Below are positions 16,152 through 24,703 of a stretch of DNA of 64,000 bases, piece by piece. Below the pieces are notes generated by a model. It ran no database searches. It worked only from the letters and a program-made list of their open reading frames with translations, and was not told the origin of the DNA. The stretch is from positions 372,001-436,000 of the forward strand of contig CBDBMT010000003.1 in NCBI GenBank assembly GCA_965207585.1, in the 5' to 3' direction. The stretch's first letter is position 1. The number at the start of each line of letters is the position of its first letter. The stretch is from Bin87 sp965207585. Its GTDB lineage: Bacteria; Chloroflexota; Dehalococcoidia; Lucifugimonadales; UBA3495. The position numbers and the translations under genes were made by a program.

Positions 16152-16244
16152 CGCGCAACCTCTCTAATCAATACGTCGATTGATGGCTGTCGGTTCACTG
16201 GATTGGATGCGCCTGTTTGCTCCGGACGATACGGCGCAAATAGT

Positions 16245-17219
16245 TCAGTGCGTCCGTCCTCTCAAGCTCAGCAACAACTGCTCCGCGTCGGCGCAGATCT
16301 GCTGAACCACCTCAGCCGCCGGGCGAATAGCGTTCACCGCGCCCGCGCCCTGCCCCATGTACACGGAAGAGACCTCCGGGTCATGGCGCGCCCGTGCGGC
16401 GGCCACGTCCGATGCCAGTTCCTCCCGATGCTCCATCACGGCTTCATCCCGACCGTCCCACTCCCGCACCAGACGGTTCCGATAAACCCGCCCCGCGATG
16501 CCTTCAGGCCAGGGCGTGTCTCCCAGCAGGTCGTACAGCCGCGTGAAGGCGGTATCCTGCCCGTCGGACAGCACGATCCGTTCCTTGAAGGCATCGGGCA
16601 CCTCCACCGCCTCGGGTGTCGCCAGCAGGGCCGTCCCCAGAGATGCGCCCTCGGCGCCGGCGGCCAACACGGCTGTCAGGGCTCGCCCCGTGGTGATGCC
16701 TCCCGCAGCCAGAACGGGAAGCTGCGGATGCGCCTCCACCACCGCGACCAGCAGCGGCAGCAGGTTCATCCCGCCGGTGTGTCCCCCGGCTTCATTGCCC
16801 TGGACCAGCAGCATGTCAGCGCCAGCGTCTGCGGCCAGCCGGGCCAACTCCAGCGACTGCACCTGGCAGATGGTGATCGCGCCGGCAGCCCTGGCATGGC
16901 CCAGCTAGGGCTGCGGGTCCGTGAACGAGAAGATCACCACCGGGACGCCCTCATACAGCGCGATCTCGAAGCCTTCGGGGTCAGGCTCTATGAGCTGGGT
17001 GATGAACCCCACGCCGAAAGGGCGGTCCGTAGCCGCCCTGACGTACGTTATCTGCTCCCGCAGCCAGTCAGACCCCAGACCATTGCTGGCCCCGAATGTG
17101 CCCAGGCCGCCGGCCGCGGACACCGCCGCCGCCAGCGTGCCCCCGCTGTGGTTGCTCATCGGCGCGTTCATCACCGGGAGCGACAGCCCCAGCAGGTCGG
17201 TGAAGCGGGTGACCAGCAT
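16245..17219 (-). pseudogene. Nitronate monooxygenase-type flavoprotein with in-frame amber stop
   Basis: The gene encodes a TIM-barrel flavoprotein of the nitronate monooxygenase/2-nitropropane dioxygenase family. The N-terminal part (17219 to 16905) has LSLPVMNAPMSNHSGGTLA and FGVGFITQ. The C-terminal part (16904 to 16245) has the flavin-phosphate motif VQGNEAGGHTGG and AAGGITTGRALTAVLAAGA. Both parts are in one frame, separated only by a TAG at 16905-16907 (after FTDPQP). A single TGG-to-TAG change would explain it. It could be a recent pseudogene, a sequencing error, or a readthrough codon. Confidence 0.8.
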
Positions 17220-17230
17220 GGCCGGACCGT

Positions 17231-18643
17231 TCAGACGCCCAGGTGGGTCTGCATTGCGTCCAGCAGGCGGGTGACGTTGGCCGTCGTGTCGGCCTCGCAG
17301 TAGATGCGCAGCAACGGCTCGGTGCCGGAGAAACGGGCGGCGACCCAGCCGGCGTCCAGCATCCAGCGCCTCCCGTCGATTTCATCCGTGCTGCGCACGG
17401 CCATGCCCGCCAGCTCAGTGAGCGGTTCGCCGGACAGCCGCTCCATGATCGCCGACCGCTGCCCCGGGTCGAAGCCCACGTCCCGCCGCTGATAGTGATG
17501 CTCGCCCACCAGGTCGAACAGATGCCGCACCATGCCCGAGGCGGTCAGCCCGGCGATGGCCATGTACTCCAGCAGCAGCAACCCGCTGAGAATCCCGTCG
17601 CGCTCCGGGATGTGGCCGCGAAAGGCGTAGCCGCCGCTCTCCTCGCCGCCCAGCAACGCGTCGTCCGCCTGGAAGCGCGGGCCGATGTTCTTGAAACCCA
17701 CCGGCATCTCCGCGATGTCCACGCTGTACCGCTGCGCCAGCTTGTTCAGCATCACCGAGGCGGTAACCCCCTTCACCAGCGCCCCGCGGTCGCCCCGCTC
17801 CAGCAGGTACAACGCTAGCAGCGAGAACACTTCCAGCGTGCTCACGAACCGCCCGTTCTCGTCCACCAGACCGATGCGGTCGGCGTCGCCGTCCAGCGCC
17901 AGGCCGGCCGACGCGCGGTCCCGCGGCACCCGTCGGCAAAGCTCGGCCAGGTTGTGCGCGATGGGCTCCGGCTGGGCCATGCCGGGAAAAGATGGATTCA
18001 CCTCGGCCCTCAGCTCCGTAACGGTGGTCGTGCCATCCTTCAGCATCCCCGGAATGAACCCGGCGCCGGCGCCGTGCATGGCGTCCACCAGCACTTCCAA
18101 CCCGGCAGCCCGAATCGCGTCCAGGTTGACCAAGCCCGCTATGGATGCGCGGTACGCGGGAGCGGGATCAATATCCACCACCAGGCCGGCGTCGCGGGCG
18201 GCGTCAAGCGCCAGCGTGCGCGGCGGCCGCGCCGATTCGATGCACAACTCCAGCGTGTCCGTCATCGCCTGGCTGGCGCTGCCGCCCTGGGCCGACTTGA
18301 ACTTGAACCCGCTCCACGCCGCCGGATTGTGGCTGGACGTGATCACCACTCCACCGGCCGCGCCGCTGTGAACCACCTCATGGCTGACCACCGGCGTCGG
18401 CGCCGACTCGCGGCACAGCCGAACGGCGATCCCGTTGCCCGCAATCACCGCGGCCACCGTCTCCGCGAACTCCCTAGAGGCGAAACGGGTGTCGTAGCCC
18501 ACCACCAGGCCGTCGCCGGCAGTGCCTTCGACCCGCAGGTAGTCCGCCAGCCCCTGCGAGCAACGCGCCACGTTGGCGAAGGTGAAATCGTCGGCGATGA
18601 TCCCGCGCCAACCGTCGGTGCCGAACTTGATTGGGGAAGTCAT
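17231..18643 (-). CDS. Phosphoglucomutase/phosphomannomutase family protein
   Basis: These cytoplasmic enzymes move phosphate between C1 and C6 of hexose phosphates for cell-wall or polysaccharide precursors. The 470-residue product has the phosphoserine loop TSSHNPAAWSGFK (about residue 100), the metal loop ALDGDADRIGLVD, the sugar-binding GGEESGGYAFRGHIPERDGI and the phosphate-binding RFSGTEPLLRIY. All four catalytic elements are present. It lies immediately upstream of the nitronate monooxygenase gene. Substrate (glucose, mannose or glucosamine) cannot be set from sequence alone. Confidence 0.92.
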   Translation of the reverse strand: MTSPIKFGTDGWRGIIADDFTFANVARCSQGLADYLRVEGTAGDGLVVGYDTRFASREFAETVAAVIAGNGIAVRLCRESAPTPVVSHEVVHSGAAGGVVITSSHNPAAWSGFKFKSAQGGSASQAMTDTLELCIESARPPRTLALDAARDAGLVVDIDPAPAYRASIAGLVNLDAIRAAGLEVLVDAMHGAGAGFIPGMLKDGTTTVTELRAEVNPSFPGMAQPEPIAHNLAELCRRVPRDRASAGLALDGDADRIGLVDENGRFVSTLEVFSLLALYLLERGDRGALVKGVTASVMLNKLAQRYSVDIAEMPVGFKNIGPRFQADDALLGGEESGGYAFRGHIPERDGILSGLLLLEYMAIAGLTASGMVRHLFDLVGEHHYQRRDVGFDPGQRSAIMERLSGEPLTELAGMAVRSTDEIDGRRWMLDAGWVAARFSGTEPLLRIYCEADTTANVTRLLDAMQTHLGV

Positions 18644-18750
18644 TGGTCAATTCTAGCATGGTGGCTGTCCTGACAGTGTTACCATAGAAAGGCATACGGT
18701 TTTCCGGTTTGGACGGACTGACGAGCGCGTGGTCGTAACTGTGCGAGATT

Positions 18751-19233
18751 ATGGCAATGAGAGCAGGCATGAAGCCCATTGATGATGACGCGCGCGCCAT
18801 TTCAGACCTCATCAGTCAATTGGATGAATTGGTCCGCGAAGTGTACAAAAGGCGCTGTGCTAAGCAGATTGCCGCTGCGCTGATTGACCACTTTGACTTT
18901 GCAGTATTGGCCGACCGGACTTCGATCAATCGTCAGCTGGTGCAGGCGCGCCGCAGTGGGCTCCTCACCAGGGAGGAATATGAGGGCGGGCTCAACGTTG
19001 ATATCATCGCCCAAGAACAAACGGAGGGCGAAACTCCCGGACGACTCGCCGCCATTGAAGTATCGGTCACGTTTAACGAAGATGACCTGAAGAACGCCGC
19101 CGAGCGTGCTGCAACTATTGCCCGAATAACGAGCATTCCCACCGGGGCTTTTCTGATAACCCGCAACACCTGGCCGGAAACGGTCGCCACCATGGCGGCT
19201 CAGTCAGGCGTGACCATCGTTCGCCGCTACTGA
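18751..19233 (+). CDS. Hypothetical protein, possible PD-(D/E)XK-like fold
   Basis: The 160-residue protein is not recognised. The first half is helical and charged; the second half has VDIIAQEQ and, about 20 residues later, LAAIEVSVTFNEDDLKNAAE. An Asp followed by Glu-x-Ser in a beta-strand context resembles PD-(D/E)XK nuclease folds, but the catalytic Lys is not evident. Start at 18751 could instead be the nearby ATG at 18757 or 18769. It is transcribed away from the phosphohexomutase. Confidence 0.6.
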   Translation: MAMRAGMKPIDDDARAISDLISQLDELVREVYKRRCAKQIAAALIDHFDFAVLADRTSINRQLVQARRSGLLTREEYEGGLNVDIIAQEQTEGETPGRLAAIEVSVTFNEDDLKNAAERAATIARITSIPTGAFLITRNTWPETVATMAAQSGVTIVRRY

Positions 19234-19261
19234 TCGCCGTTGTCCTGGCAGCATTCCGCCC

Positions 19262-19702
19262 TCAGCGCCAACGCCGGCGCGCGATCACGGTGCCCGCGAC
19301 GCGATCCGGAATGGACCTCCGTTCGCTGCGGTCCTTCAGGATAAAAAACGCATCAACGAAGAAGCCGATCAGCGTCAGGTGCAGCAGGAACTTAACCCCC
19401 GCGCGGATCGATTTCATCCACCAGCTCGCGTTCCCGCCGCGCCGCCGCTTCACGTCCGTGCCCGTCAGCCGACGCCCGGGCGGCCCAAACTTGATGATCA
19501 CCCCGAACCACAGCACGTAGGTGATCAACAGACCCAGCGGCACCTGTATCGCCAGAAAATCGTAAACGTCGAAGTCGATGGCATCAGGACCGGGCGACCC
19601 CAGCATCTGAATGACGAACACCACCGCGGCGGCCGCGGCGAGGAACAGTAAGCGATCAATGAGCCAGGAGGCCAACCTCCGCAGTGGGACTATGCTTTCC
19701 AT
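19262..19702 (-). CDS. RDD family membrane protein
   Basis: The 146-residue protein starts with RRLASWLIDRLLFLAAAAAV, where the Arg and Asp and the following hydrophobic segment match the RDD pattern. A second hydrophobic span and the loop FGPPGRRLTGTDVKRRRGG follow, then ERRSIPDRVAGTVIARR at the C-terminus. It is a paralogue of the protein at 15804 with the same overall design. Function is unknown. Confidence 0.75.
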   Translation of the reverse strand: MESIVPLRRLASWLIDRLLFLAAAAAVVFVIQMLGSPGPDAIDFDVYDFLAIQVPLGLLITYVLWFGVIIKFGPPGRRLTGTDVKRRRGGNASWWMKSIRAGVKFLLHLTLIGFFVDAFFILKDRSERRSIPDRVAGTVIARRRWR

Positions 19703-19794
19703 GATCTATCTTCAAACGCCGCTCTGGGCGTCGGAGCGAATTTTACAGGGATGAACCGGATAAACGGGATAAACAGGATTACAGTATTACAGGA

Positions 19795-19830
19795 ATATGC
19801 GCTCCCCGTCGGCCGACGGGGAGCGCATAT
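19795..19830. terminator. Perfect 36-base palindrome after metK
   Basis: The sequence from ATATGCGCTCCCCGTCGG to its exact complement is a perfect palindrome with no loop. It lies 24 bases beyond the 3' end of metK and could act as a terminator or mRNA 3' stabiliser for the SAM operon. No clear T-run follows on the minus strand, so intrinsic termination is uncertain. Confidence 0.6.
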
Positions 19831-19854
19831 CTGAATACCGGCACTGGATTGCGA

Positions 19855-21096
19855 TCAGCCGCCGGCAGTGGCGACGGCGGCCGCCGCCTGCTTCAGAGCC
19901 TCGGCCTTGTCGGTGCGCTCCCAGGGGAGGTCGAGGTCGGTGCGGCCGAAGTGGCCGTAGGCCGCGGTCTTGCGGTAGATGGGCTGCCGCAGCTGCAGGT
20001 CCTCGATGATGGCGCCGGGGCGCAGGTCGAAGTGCTCCCGCACCAACTCCTCGATCTTCTCGTTGGGAATGTGGTTGGTGTCGAAGGTCTCGATGGCGAC
20101 GGACGTCGGTTCGGCGACGCCGATGGCATAGGAGACGAGCACCTCCAGGCGGTCGGCGAACCCGGCGGCGACCAGGTTCTTGGCCACGTAGCGGGCTGCG
20201 TAGGCGCCGGAGCGGTCAACCTTGGTCGGGTCCTTGCCGGAGAACGCGCCGCCGCCGTGCCGGGCGATCCCGCCGTAGGTGTCCACCAGGATCTTGCGGC
20301 CGGTGAGGCCGGTGTCGCCCTGGGGGCCGCCCACGACGAACCAGCCGCTGGGGTTGACGAAGATCTTGGTGTCGGCGTCCAGCAGGTTGGCCGGGACGAT
20401 GGCCTCTATGACGTGCTTGCGGACATCTTCATAGATCTTCTTGCTGAAAGCGTCGCGGTCGTCGGTATCATCATGCTGGGAGCTGATGACCACGGCGTCC
20501 ACCCGGTGCGGCTGGCCGTAGCGGTACTCCACGGTAACCTGCGACTTGCCGTCGGGCCCCAGGTAGGGCAGCGTGCCGTTCTTGCGAACCTCGGCCAGGC
20601 GCTCCACCAGGCGGTGGGACAGGTCAACGGTCAGCGGCATCAGGCCGTCGGTCTCGTTACAGGCGAACCCGACCATCATGCCCTGGTCGCCGGCTCCGGT
20701 GGCGCGGCGCGCATTGCTCTCTTGGGAAGACTGGCCCGCCCCGTTGTTGCGAGCCTCCAGCGCGGTGCTCACGCCGGCGTTGATGTCCGGCGACTGCTGG
20801 CTGGCGTTGCGGATGATGCCGCAGGAGTGGCCGTCAATCCCGTACTTCAGGTCGGTGTAGCCGATCTCCAGCAGGGTCTTGCGGGTGATGGCGTCGAAGT
20901 CCAGGTCTGCCTGCGTGGTGATTTCCCCGGTGACCATGACCAGGTTCTTGCCGGCCACGGTCTCACAGGCCACGCGGCTCATGGGATCGACGCTCAGGGC
21001 GGCGTCCAGCACGGCGTCGGAAATCTGGTCGCACACCTTGTCGGGGTGCCCTTCCGTAACCGACTCGGAGGTGAGCAGGTACTTGGGCGAGGTCAT
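19855..21096 (-). CDS. metK: S-adenosylmethionine synthetase
   Basis: MetK makes SAM from methionine and ATP. The 413-residue product starts MTSPKYLLTSESVTEGHPDK and has the family motifs GHPDKVCDQISDAVLD, GAGDQGMMVGFACNET and GGGAFSGKDPTKVDRS. Length is slightly above the usual 385-400. The ATG at 21096 was preferred to 21111, since family members begin with this segment. It is the last gene of the minus-strand SAM cluster, which begins at mtnA. Confidence 0.96.
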   Translation of the reverse strand: MTSPKYLLTSESVTEGHPDKVCDQISDAVLDAALSVDPMSRVACETVAGKNLVMVTGEITTQADLDFDAITRKTLLEIGYTDLKYGIDGHSCGIIRNASQQSPDINAGVSTALEARNNGAGQSSQESNARRATGAGDQGMMVGFACNETDGLMPLTVDLSHRLVERLAEVRKNGTLPYLGPDGKSQVTVEYRYGQPHRVDAVVISSQHDDTDDRDAFSKKIYEDVRKHVIEAIVPANLLDADTKIFVNPSGWFVVGGPQGDTGLTGRKILVDTYGGIARHGGGAFSGKDPTKVDRSGAYAARYVAKNLVAAGFADRLEVLVSYAIGVAEPTSVAIETFDTNHIPNEKIEELVREHFDLRPGAIIEDLQLRQPIYRKTAAYGHFGRTDLDLPWERTDKAEALKQAAAAVATAGG

Positions 21097-21143
21097 AAAC
21101 TGGATTGGCATTGTTCGTTTCCTCCTGATGTTGCGATGGATGG

Positions 21144-21169
21144 TAGGGGCGACCGGCCGGTCGCCCCTA
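21144..21169. repeat. GGGGCGAxxxxTCGCCCC-type palindrome between ahcY and metK
   Basis: TAGGGGCGACCGG is followed directly by its complement CCGGTCGCCCCTA, a perfect 26-base palindrome. Similar 'TAGGGGCG...CGCCCCTA' palindromes lie near 36268, 46086 and 51457. It sits in the ahcY-metK gap and could cause partial termination or mRNA processing. Confidence 0.7.
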
Positions 21170-21191
21170 CGGGTGGTCGGGTTGGCGGGAG

Positions 21192-22463
21192 TTACGTCCC
21201 TTCTTCCCAGCTTTCGTTGTACGCGGTCTGTTCCGCGGTCAGGGTGTCGATGCTGATGCCCATGGTCTCCAGCTTGAGACGGCCCACCTCGGCGTCGATT
21301 TCTCGCGGCACCACGTGCACCCCGTTGCCCAGGCTGGCGTAGTTCTTGACCAGGTACTCCACGCTCAGGGCCTGGTTTGCAAAGCTCATGTCCATGACGG
21401 CGGAGGGATGACCCTCGGCGGCAGCCAGGTTGATCAGCCGGCCCTCGCCCAGCAGGTAGATGCGCCGTCCGTCGGCGGTCTGGAACTCCTCGACGAAGGG
21501 CCGGACTTCCCGGTGGCTGACCGACATGGCTTCCAGTGCCGGAATGTCGATCTCCACGTTGAAGTGGCCGCTGTTGGCGACGATCGCGCCGTCGCCCATG
21601 ACCTCGAAGTGTTCCTTGCCGATGACGTGCCAGCCGCCGGACACGGTGATGAACACCTCGCCCTGCTTGGCCGCCTCAACGCCGGTCATCACCTGGAAGC
21701 CGTCCATGACCGCCTCCAGGGCGCGCACGGGGTTGATTTCAGTCACGATGACCTGGGCGCCCATGCCGCGGGCGCGGGAAGCCACGCCCCGACCACACCA
21801 GCCGTAGCCGCCGACAACGACGCGACGGCCGGCCCAAAGGATGTTGGTGGCGCGGGTGATGCCGTCCAGCGTGCTCTGTCCGGTGCCGTAGCGGTTGTCG
21901 AAGAAGTGCTTCGTCTCCGCCTCGTTCACCGCGATGATGGGGTACTTCAGCTGGCCGTCGGCCGCCATAGCCGTGAGCCGCACCACGCCGGTGGTGGTCT
22001 CCTCGGTGCCAGCGATGACGTTGGACAGCAGGTCATTGCGCTCCCGGTGCAGGACGCCCACCAGGTCAGCCCCGTCGTCCATGGTGACGTTGGGAGCGTG
22101 GTCCAGCACCGCGTTGATGTGCTGGTAATAGGTCTCGTTGTCCTCACCCTTGATGGCATAGGTCGGGATGCCGAACTCCTGCACCAGCGCGGCGGCGGTC
22201 TCGTCCTGCGTGCTCAGCGGGTTGCTGGCGCAGATCACCAGGTCAGCGCCGCCGGCCTTCAGGGCAATGGCCAGGTTGGCCGTCTCGGTGGTGACGTGGA
22301 GACATGCCGCCATGCGCACGCCGTCCAGGGGCTTCTCTTCGCGGAACCGCTCGGCAATCATGTTGACGACGGGCATCTCCCGCCCGGCCCAGCGGATCCG
22401 GTCCACGCCGGCCGCGGCCAGGGAAAGGTCTTTCACGTCGCCTTTGGTATTTTGAACAGTCAA
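21192..22463 (-). CDS. ahcY: Adenosylhomocysteinase
   Basis: AhcY splits S-adenosylhomocysteine to homocysteine and adenosine, using NAD. The 423-residue product has CLHVTTETANLAIALKAGGA, the NNETYY-like EDNETYYQHINAVL, the NAD-binding VVVGGYGWCGRGVASRARGMG and the C-terminal GRLINLAAAEGHPSAVMDMS. The length matches the form lacking the roughly 40-residue insert. It neighbours metK, mtnP and mtnA in one direction, so it belongs to SAM recycling. Confidence 0.96.
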   Translation of the reverse strand: MTVQNTKGDVKDLSLAAAGVDRIRWAGREMPVVNMIAERFREEKPLDGVRMAACLHVTTETANLAIALKAGGADLVICASNPLSTQDETAAALVQEFGIPTYAIKGEDNETYYQHINAVLDHAPNVTMDDGADLVGVLHRERNDLLSNVIAGTEETTTGVVRLTAMAADGQLKYPIIAVNEAETKHFFDNRYGTGQSTLDGITRATNILWAGRRVVVGGYGWCGRGVASRARGMGAQVIVTEINPVRALEAVMDGFQVMTGVEAAKQGEVFITVSGGWHVIGKEHFEVMGDGAIVANSGHFNVEIDIPALEAMSVSHREVRPFVEEFQTADGRRIYLLGEGRLINLAAAEGHPSAVMDMSFANQALSVEYLVKNYASLGNGVHVVPREIDAEVGRLKLETMGISIDTLTAEQTAYNESWEEGT

Positions 22464-22488
22464 ATCGTTGTACCTCCGGTTTCCCCAC

Positions 22489-22555
22489 CGTCATTCCGGC
22501 GAAAGCCGGAATCTAGGCGGGTGTCTTCTGGATTCCGGCTCAAGGCCGGAATGAC
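22489..22555. repeat. GTCATTCCGG palindromic repeat
   Basis: CGTCATTCCGGCGAAAGCCG begins the element and CGGCTCAAGGCCGGAATGAC ends it, so the whole 67 bases form an inverted repeat with inner hairpins. The same sequence is inside the rplX repeat array and near 26523 and 60112. It lies just upstream of ahcY on the minus strand. Confidence 0.8.
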
Positions 22556-22574
22556 TGGCATTTGTTGGTATGCT

Positions 22575-22688
22575 CTAGTGCGCCAAACGGGCCATCGCAA
22601 GGACTTCCAGCACTCGCTCGATGAACGAGCCCCGGTTGCCCGTGCCGTTGAAAACGGCGGCCTTGAAGTCCTGCGGACGCCTGGTCAG
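22575..22688 (-). other. Open frame continuing after the rhodanese stop, possible gene remnant
   Basis: Directly after the rhodanese stop, in the same frame, 37 sense codons run to a TAG. The residues look coding: RPQDFKAAVFNGTGNRGSF then IERVLEVLAMARLAH. No start codon with a ribosome site is evident. It could be the 3' remnant of an older gene, or a readthrough tail. No family is recognised. Confidence 0.3.
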
Positions 22689-23048
22689 TTACGGGTCTTC
22701 TCCATAGGACGTGGGGTTGCCGGCTGCGATCCATGACGGCGTGCCGTCGTCCACGTTGTACAGGTTCTCCGCGTCATAGCCCATGGCGGCGGCCAGCTCG
22801 CAGGCCAGTCCGCTGCGGACGCCGGCCGCGCAGATGAACAGCAGCTTCTTGTCCTCGGGCACCTCGTCCATTCGGCCGGGCAGGTCGTCCACGTTGATGT
22901 GGATCGCGCCGCTGGCATGGCCGGTGACCCACTCGTCATCGCGGCGCACGTCAACTACGACGGTGCCTTCCGGATCGGCCTGCAGGATCTGCAAAGCCTC
23001 GGGCGAATCAACCCGGTAGTAGGGTTCGCCTGGGTTCTGTCGTGGCAT
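22689..23048 (-). CDS. Rhodanese-like sulfurtransferase
   Basis: Single rhodanese domains transfer sulfur through an active-site Cys. The 119-residue product has VVVDVRRDDEWVTGHASGAI, the catalytic loop LLFICAAGVRSGLAC (CxxGxRS form) and YDAENLYNVDDGTPSW at the end. All residues for activity are present. It lies between ahcY and mtnP and could handle sulfur from methionine salvage, though that is inference. Confidence 0.88.
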   Translation of the reverse strand: MPRQNPGEPYYRVDSPEALQILQADPEGTVVVDVRRDDEWVTGHASGAIHINVDDLPGRMDEVPEDKKLLFICAAGVRSGLACELAAAMGYDAENLYNVDDGTPSWIAAGNPTSYGEDP

Positions 23049-23073
23049 GTTGGTAACCTCCTAGTCTTCGTTC

Positions 23074-23098
23074 CGTCATTCCTGCTTTCGCAGGAATC
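23074..23098. repeat. GTCATTCCTG palindromic repeat
   Basis: CGTCATTCCTGC...GCAGGAAT is a 25-base hairpin of the same repeat family as 22489, here with T in place of G in the stem. It lies in the gap between mtnP and the rhodanese gene. Confidence 0.7.
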
Positions 23099-23106
23099 TA
23101 TGTCTT

Positions 23107-23994
23107 CTATGCGTTCGGCGGCACATCAAGGTGCGTGCCGGCGATGGGGTGCAGCCGGCGGTAGGCCGCTTCGGAAATGCGCCGTCGGTCGGTGATGATG
23201 GCGTTGGTGAGCGCCGTCTGGCAGTCGCAGGGACCCAGCGCGGCCAGCTCCGGCATGATGTGCCGCAGGATGATCCGGCTGTTGGCGACGTTGGACACCA
23301 GGTTCTCCACCACCATCTCCACCGTCACGTCGTCGTGGTCGGGATGCCAGCAGTCGTAGTCGGTGACCCAGGCCATCACGGCGTAGCACATCTCCGCCTC
23401 CCGGGCCAGCTTGGCCTCGGGCAGCGTGGTCATGCCGATGATGTCGCCACCCCAGGCGCGGTACATGTTCGACTCGGCCCGAGTGGAAAATGCGGGGCCC
23501 TCCATGACCACCAGCGTCCCGCCCTGGTGCGTGGGTATGCCCTGCCCCGCCGCGCCGTCTGCCAGCACGGTGCTCATCTCCGGGCAGAAGGGATCGGCAA
23601 AGGATATGTGCGCCACCACGCCGTCCTCGAAGAACGTGCTGTCCCGGCGACGCGTCCGGTCGATGAGCTGGTCGGGCACCACCATGTGCTGCGGCTCGTA
23701 CTCGGCCTGCAGGCTACCCACGGCGCTCACCGACACGACCTGCTTCACCCCCAGGGTCTTCAGCGCGTAGATGTTGGCTCGGAAAGGCAACTCCGTCGGG
23801 TTCACCCGGTGCCCTCGCCCGTGGCGGGGCAGAAACGCGACCGGCACCTCCAGCAGCTCGCCCACCGTGATCAGGTCGCTGGGCTTGCCGTAGGGCGTGT
23901 CGATGTCCAATACGGCGGTCTCGGCAAAGCCTTGTATTTCGTAGAGGCCGCTGCCGCCGATGATGGCGATTTCAGCTTGTGGTTGGTTTGGCAT
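23107..23994 (-). CDS. mtnP: S-methyl-5'-thioadenosine phosphorylase
   Basis: MtnP phosphorolyses methylthioadenosine to adenine and methylthioribose-1-phosphate. The 295-residue product has AIIGGSGLYEIQGF at the start, PFRANIYALKTLGVKQVVSV, the substrate loop VVMEGPAFSTRAESNMYRAW and LPEAKLAREAEMCYAVMA. The start was placed at ATG 23994 (MPNQPQAEIAIIGGSG); a longer reading from 24105 lacks support. Its product feeds mtnA in the same cluster. A broader purine phosphorylase is possible but less likely. Confidence 0.9.
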   Translation of the reverse strand: MPNQPQAEIAIIGGSGLYEIQGFAETAVLDIDTPYGKPSDLITVGELLEVPVAFLPRHGRGHRVNPTELPFRANIYALKTLGVKQVVSVSAVGSLQAEYEPQHMVVPDQLIDRTRRRDSTFFEDGVVAHISFADPFCPEMSTVLADGAAGQGIPTHQGGTLVVMEGPAFSTRAESNMYRAWGGDIIGMTTLPEAKLAREAEMCYAVMAWVTDYDCWHPDHDDVTVEMVVENLVSNVANSRIILRHIMPELAALGPCDCQTALTNAIITDRRRISEAAYRRLHPIAGTHLDVPPNA

Positions 23995-24044
23995 TAACTC
24001 GCTTCCCCGAACGCATGATGATTGTTTGAAAAGGGCGCCGGCTC

Positions 24045-24668
24045 CTACGCCCAAATGATTTCGTAGGCCACGCCCAGCCAGAAGAGAATTCCCAGGATGA
24101 TGCACACGATCTCACCTTTGCCGAAGCGGGCGGACTGCATCAAGCGGCTGTCCACGCTGGCCCAGTAGCGGTTGAGATTGGACTGCATCACGCACAGCAC
24201 AACAATGCTCACGATCAGCGTGACAATGCTGAGAATGTTGCCGGCCAGGAGAACGGCGCCGGAGTACAGATCAGGGCTCCTCATCGCTCCCGCGGCGAGT
24301 CCCACTAACGAGCTGATGACGACCACGGTGGTCAGCAGTCCCAGGTTCAGGGTATCGGGTACGCCGCGTTCCGCCATCAGTTCCTTGTACTGCCGGATGT
24401 GGGCGTGGTAGCGGAAGAAGCCGTATACCGGCACGAACTGGGTTAGTCCGTGCCACACCGGGTGATGGGTTTGACCGGTTTCGGCTGCCATCTCGAGCGT
24501 GTGGTCCCGGTACTGCCTCCAGGTCCGGTACATCCAATAGAGCCAGTAGGTGCCCATGCTGATGACGGACATCAGGATGATGCGCGCCGTGGAGATGTGC
24601 GCTCCGCTCGCCAAGTCGCCGGGTAGCGGCTCGCTGTCTCCGTATATGTCGGGCTGCCAGGTTGTCAT
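24045..24668 (-). CDS. DUF4234-like membrane protein
   Basis: The 207-residue protein has about four hydrophobic segments. A first one (ARIILMSVISMGTYWLYWMY) is followed by RTWRQYRDH, then HGLTQFVPVYGFFRYHAH and YKELMAERG. A Gln-Ser-Asn-Leu-Asn-Arg-Tyr-Trp segment lies near the C-terminus. This pattern resembles DUF4234 proteins. It is a paralogue of the next gene upstream (24704-25333) and shares the same motifs in the same order. The role is unknown; the genes lie inside the SAM cluster. Confidence 0.6.
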   Translation of the reverse strand: MTTWQPDIYGDSEPLPGDLASGAHISTARIILMSVISMGTYWLYWMYRTWRQYRDHTLEMAAETGQTHHPVWHGLTQFVPVYGFFRYHAHIRQYKELMAERGVPDTLNLGLLTTVVVISSLVGLAAGAMRSPDLYSGAVLLAGNILSIVTLIVSIVVLCVMQSNLNRYWASVDSRLMQSARFGKGEIVCIILGILFWLGVAYEIIWA

Positions 24669-24703
24669 TGAAGTGTTCGCTTTTGGCTTTCAGGAACCGT
24701 CGG

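Noticed and set aside
15804..19702. Functional pairing of the two RDD proteins
   Set aside because: They are 3 kb apart with unrelated genes between them and no shared operon.
22540..22734. 64-residue open frame on the minus strand
   Set aside because: It overlaps the rhodanese end and a palindromic repeat in another frame with unnatural composition; the in-frame tail at 22575-22688 is the better candidate.
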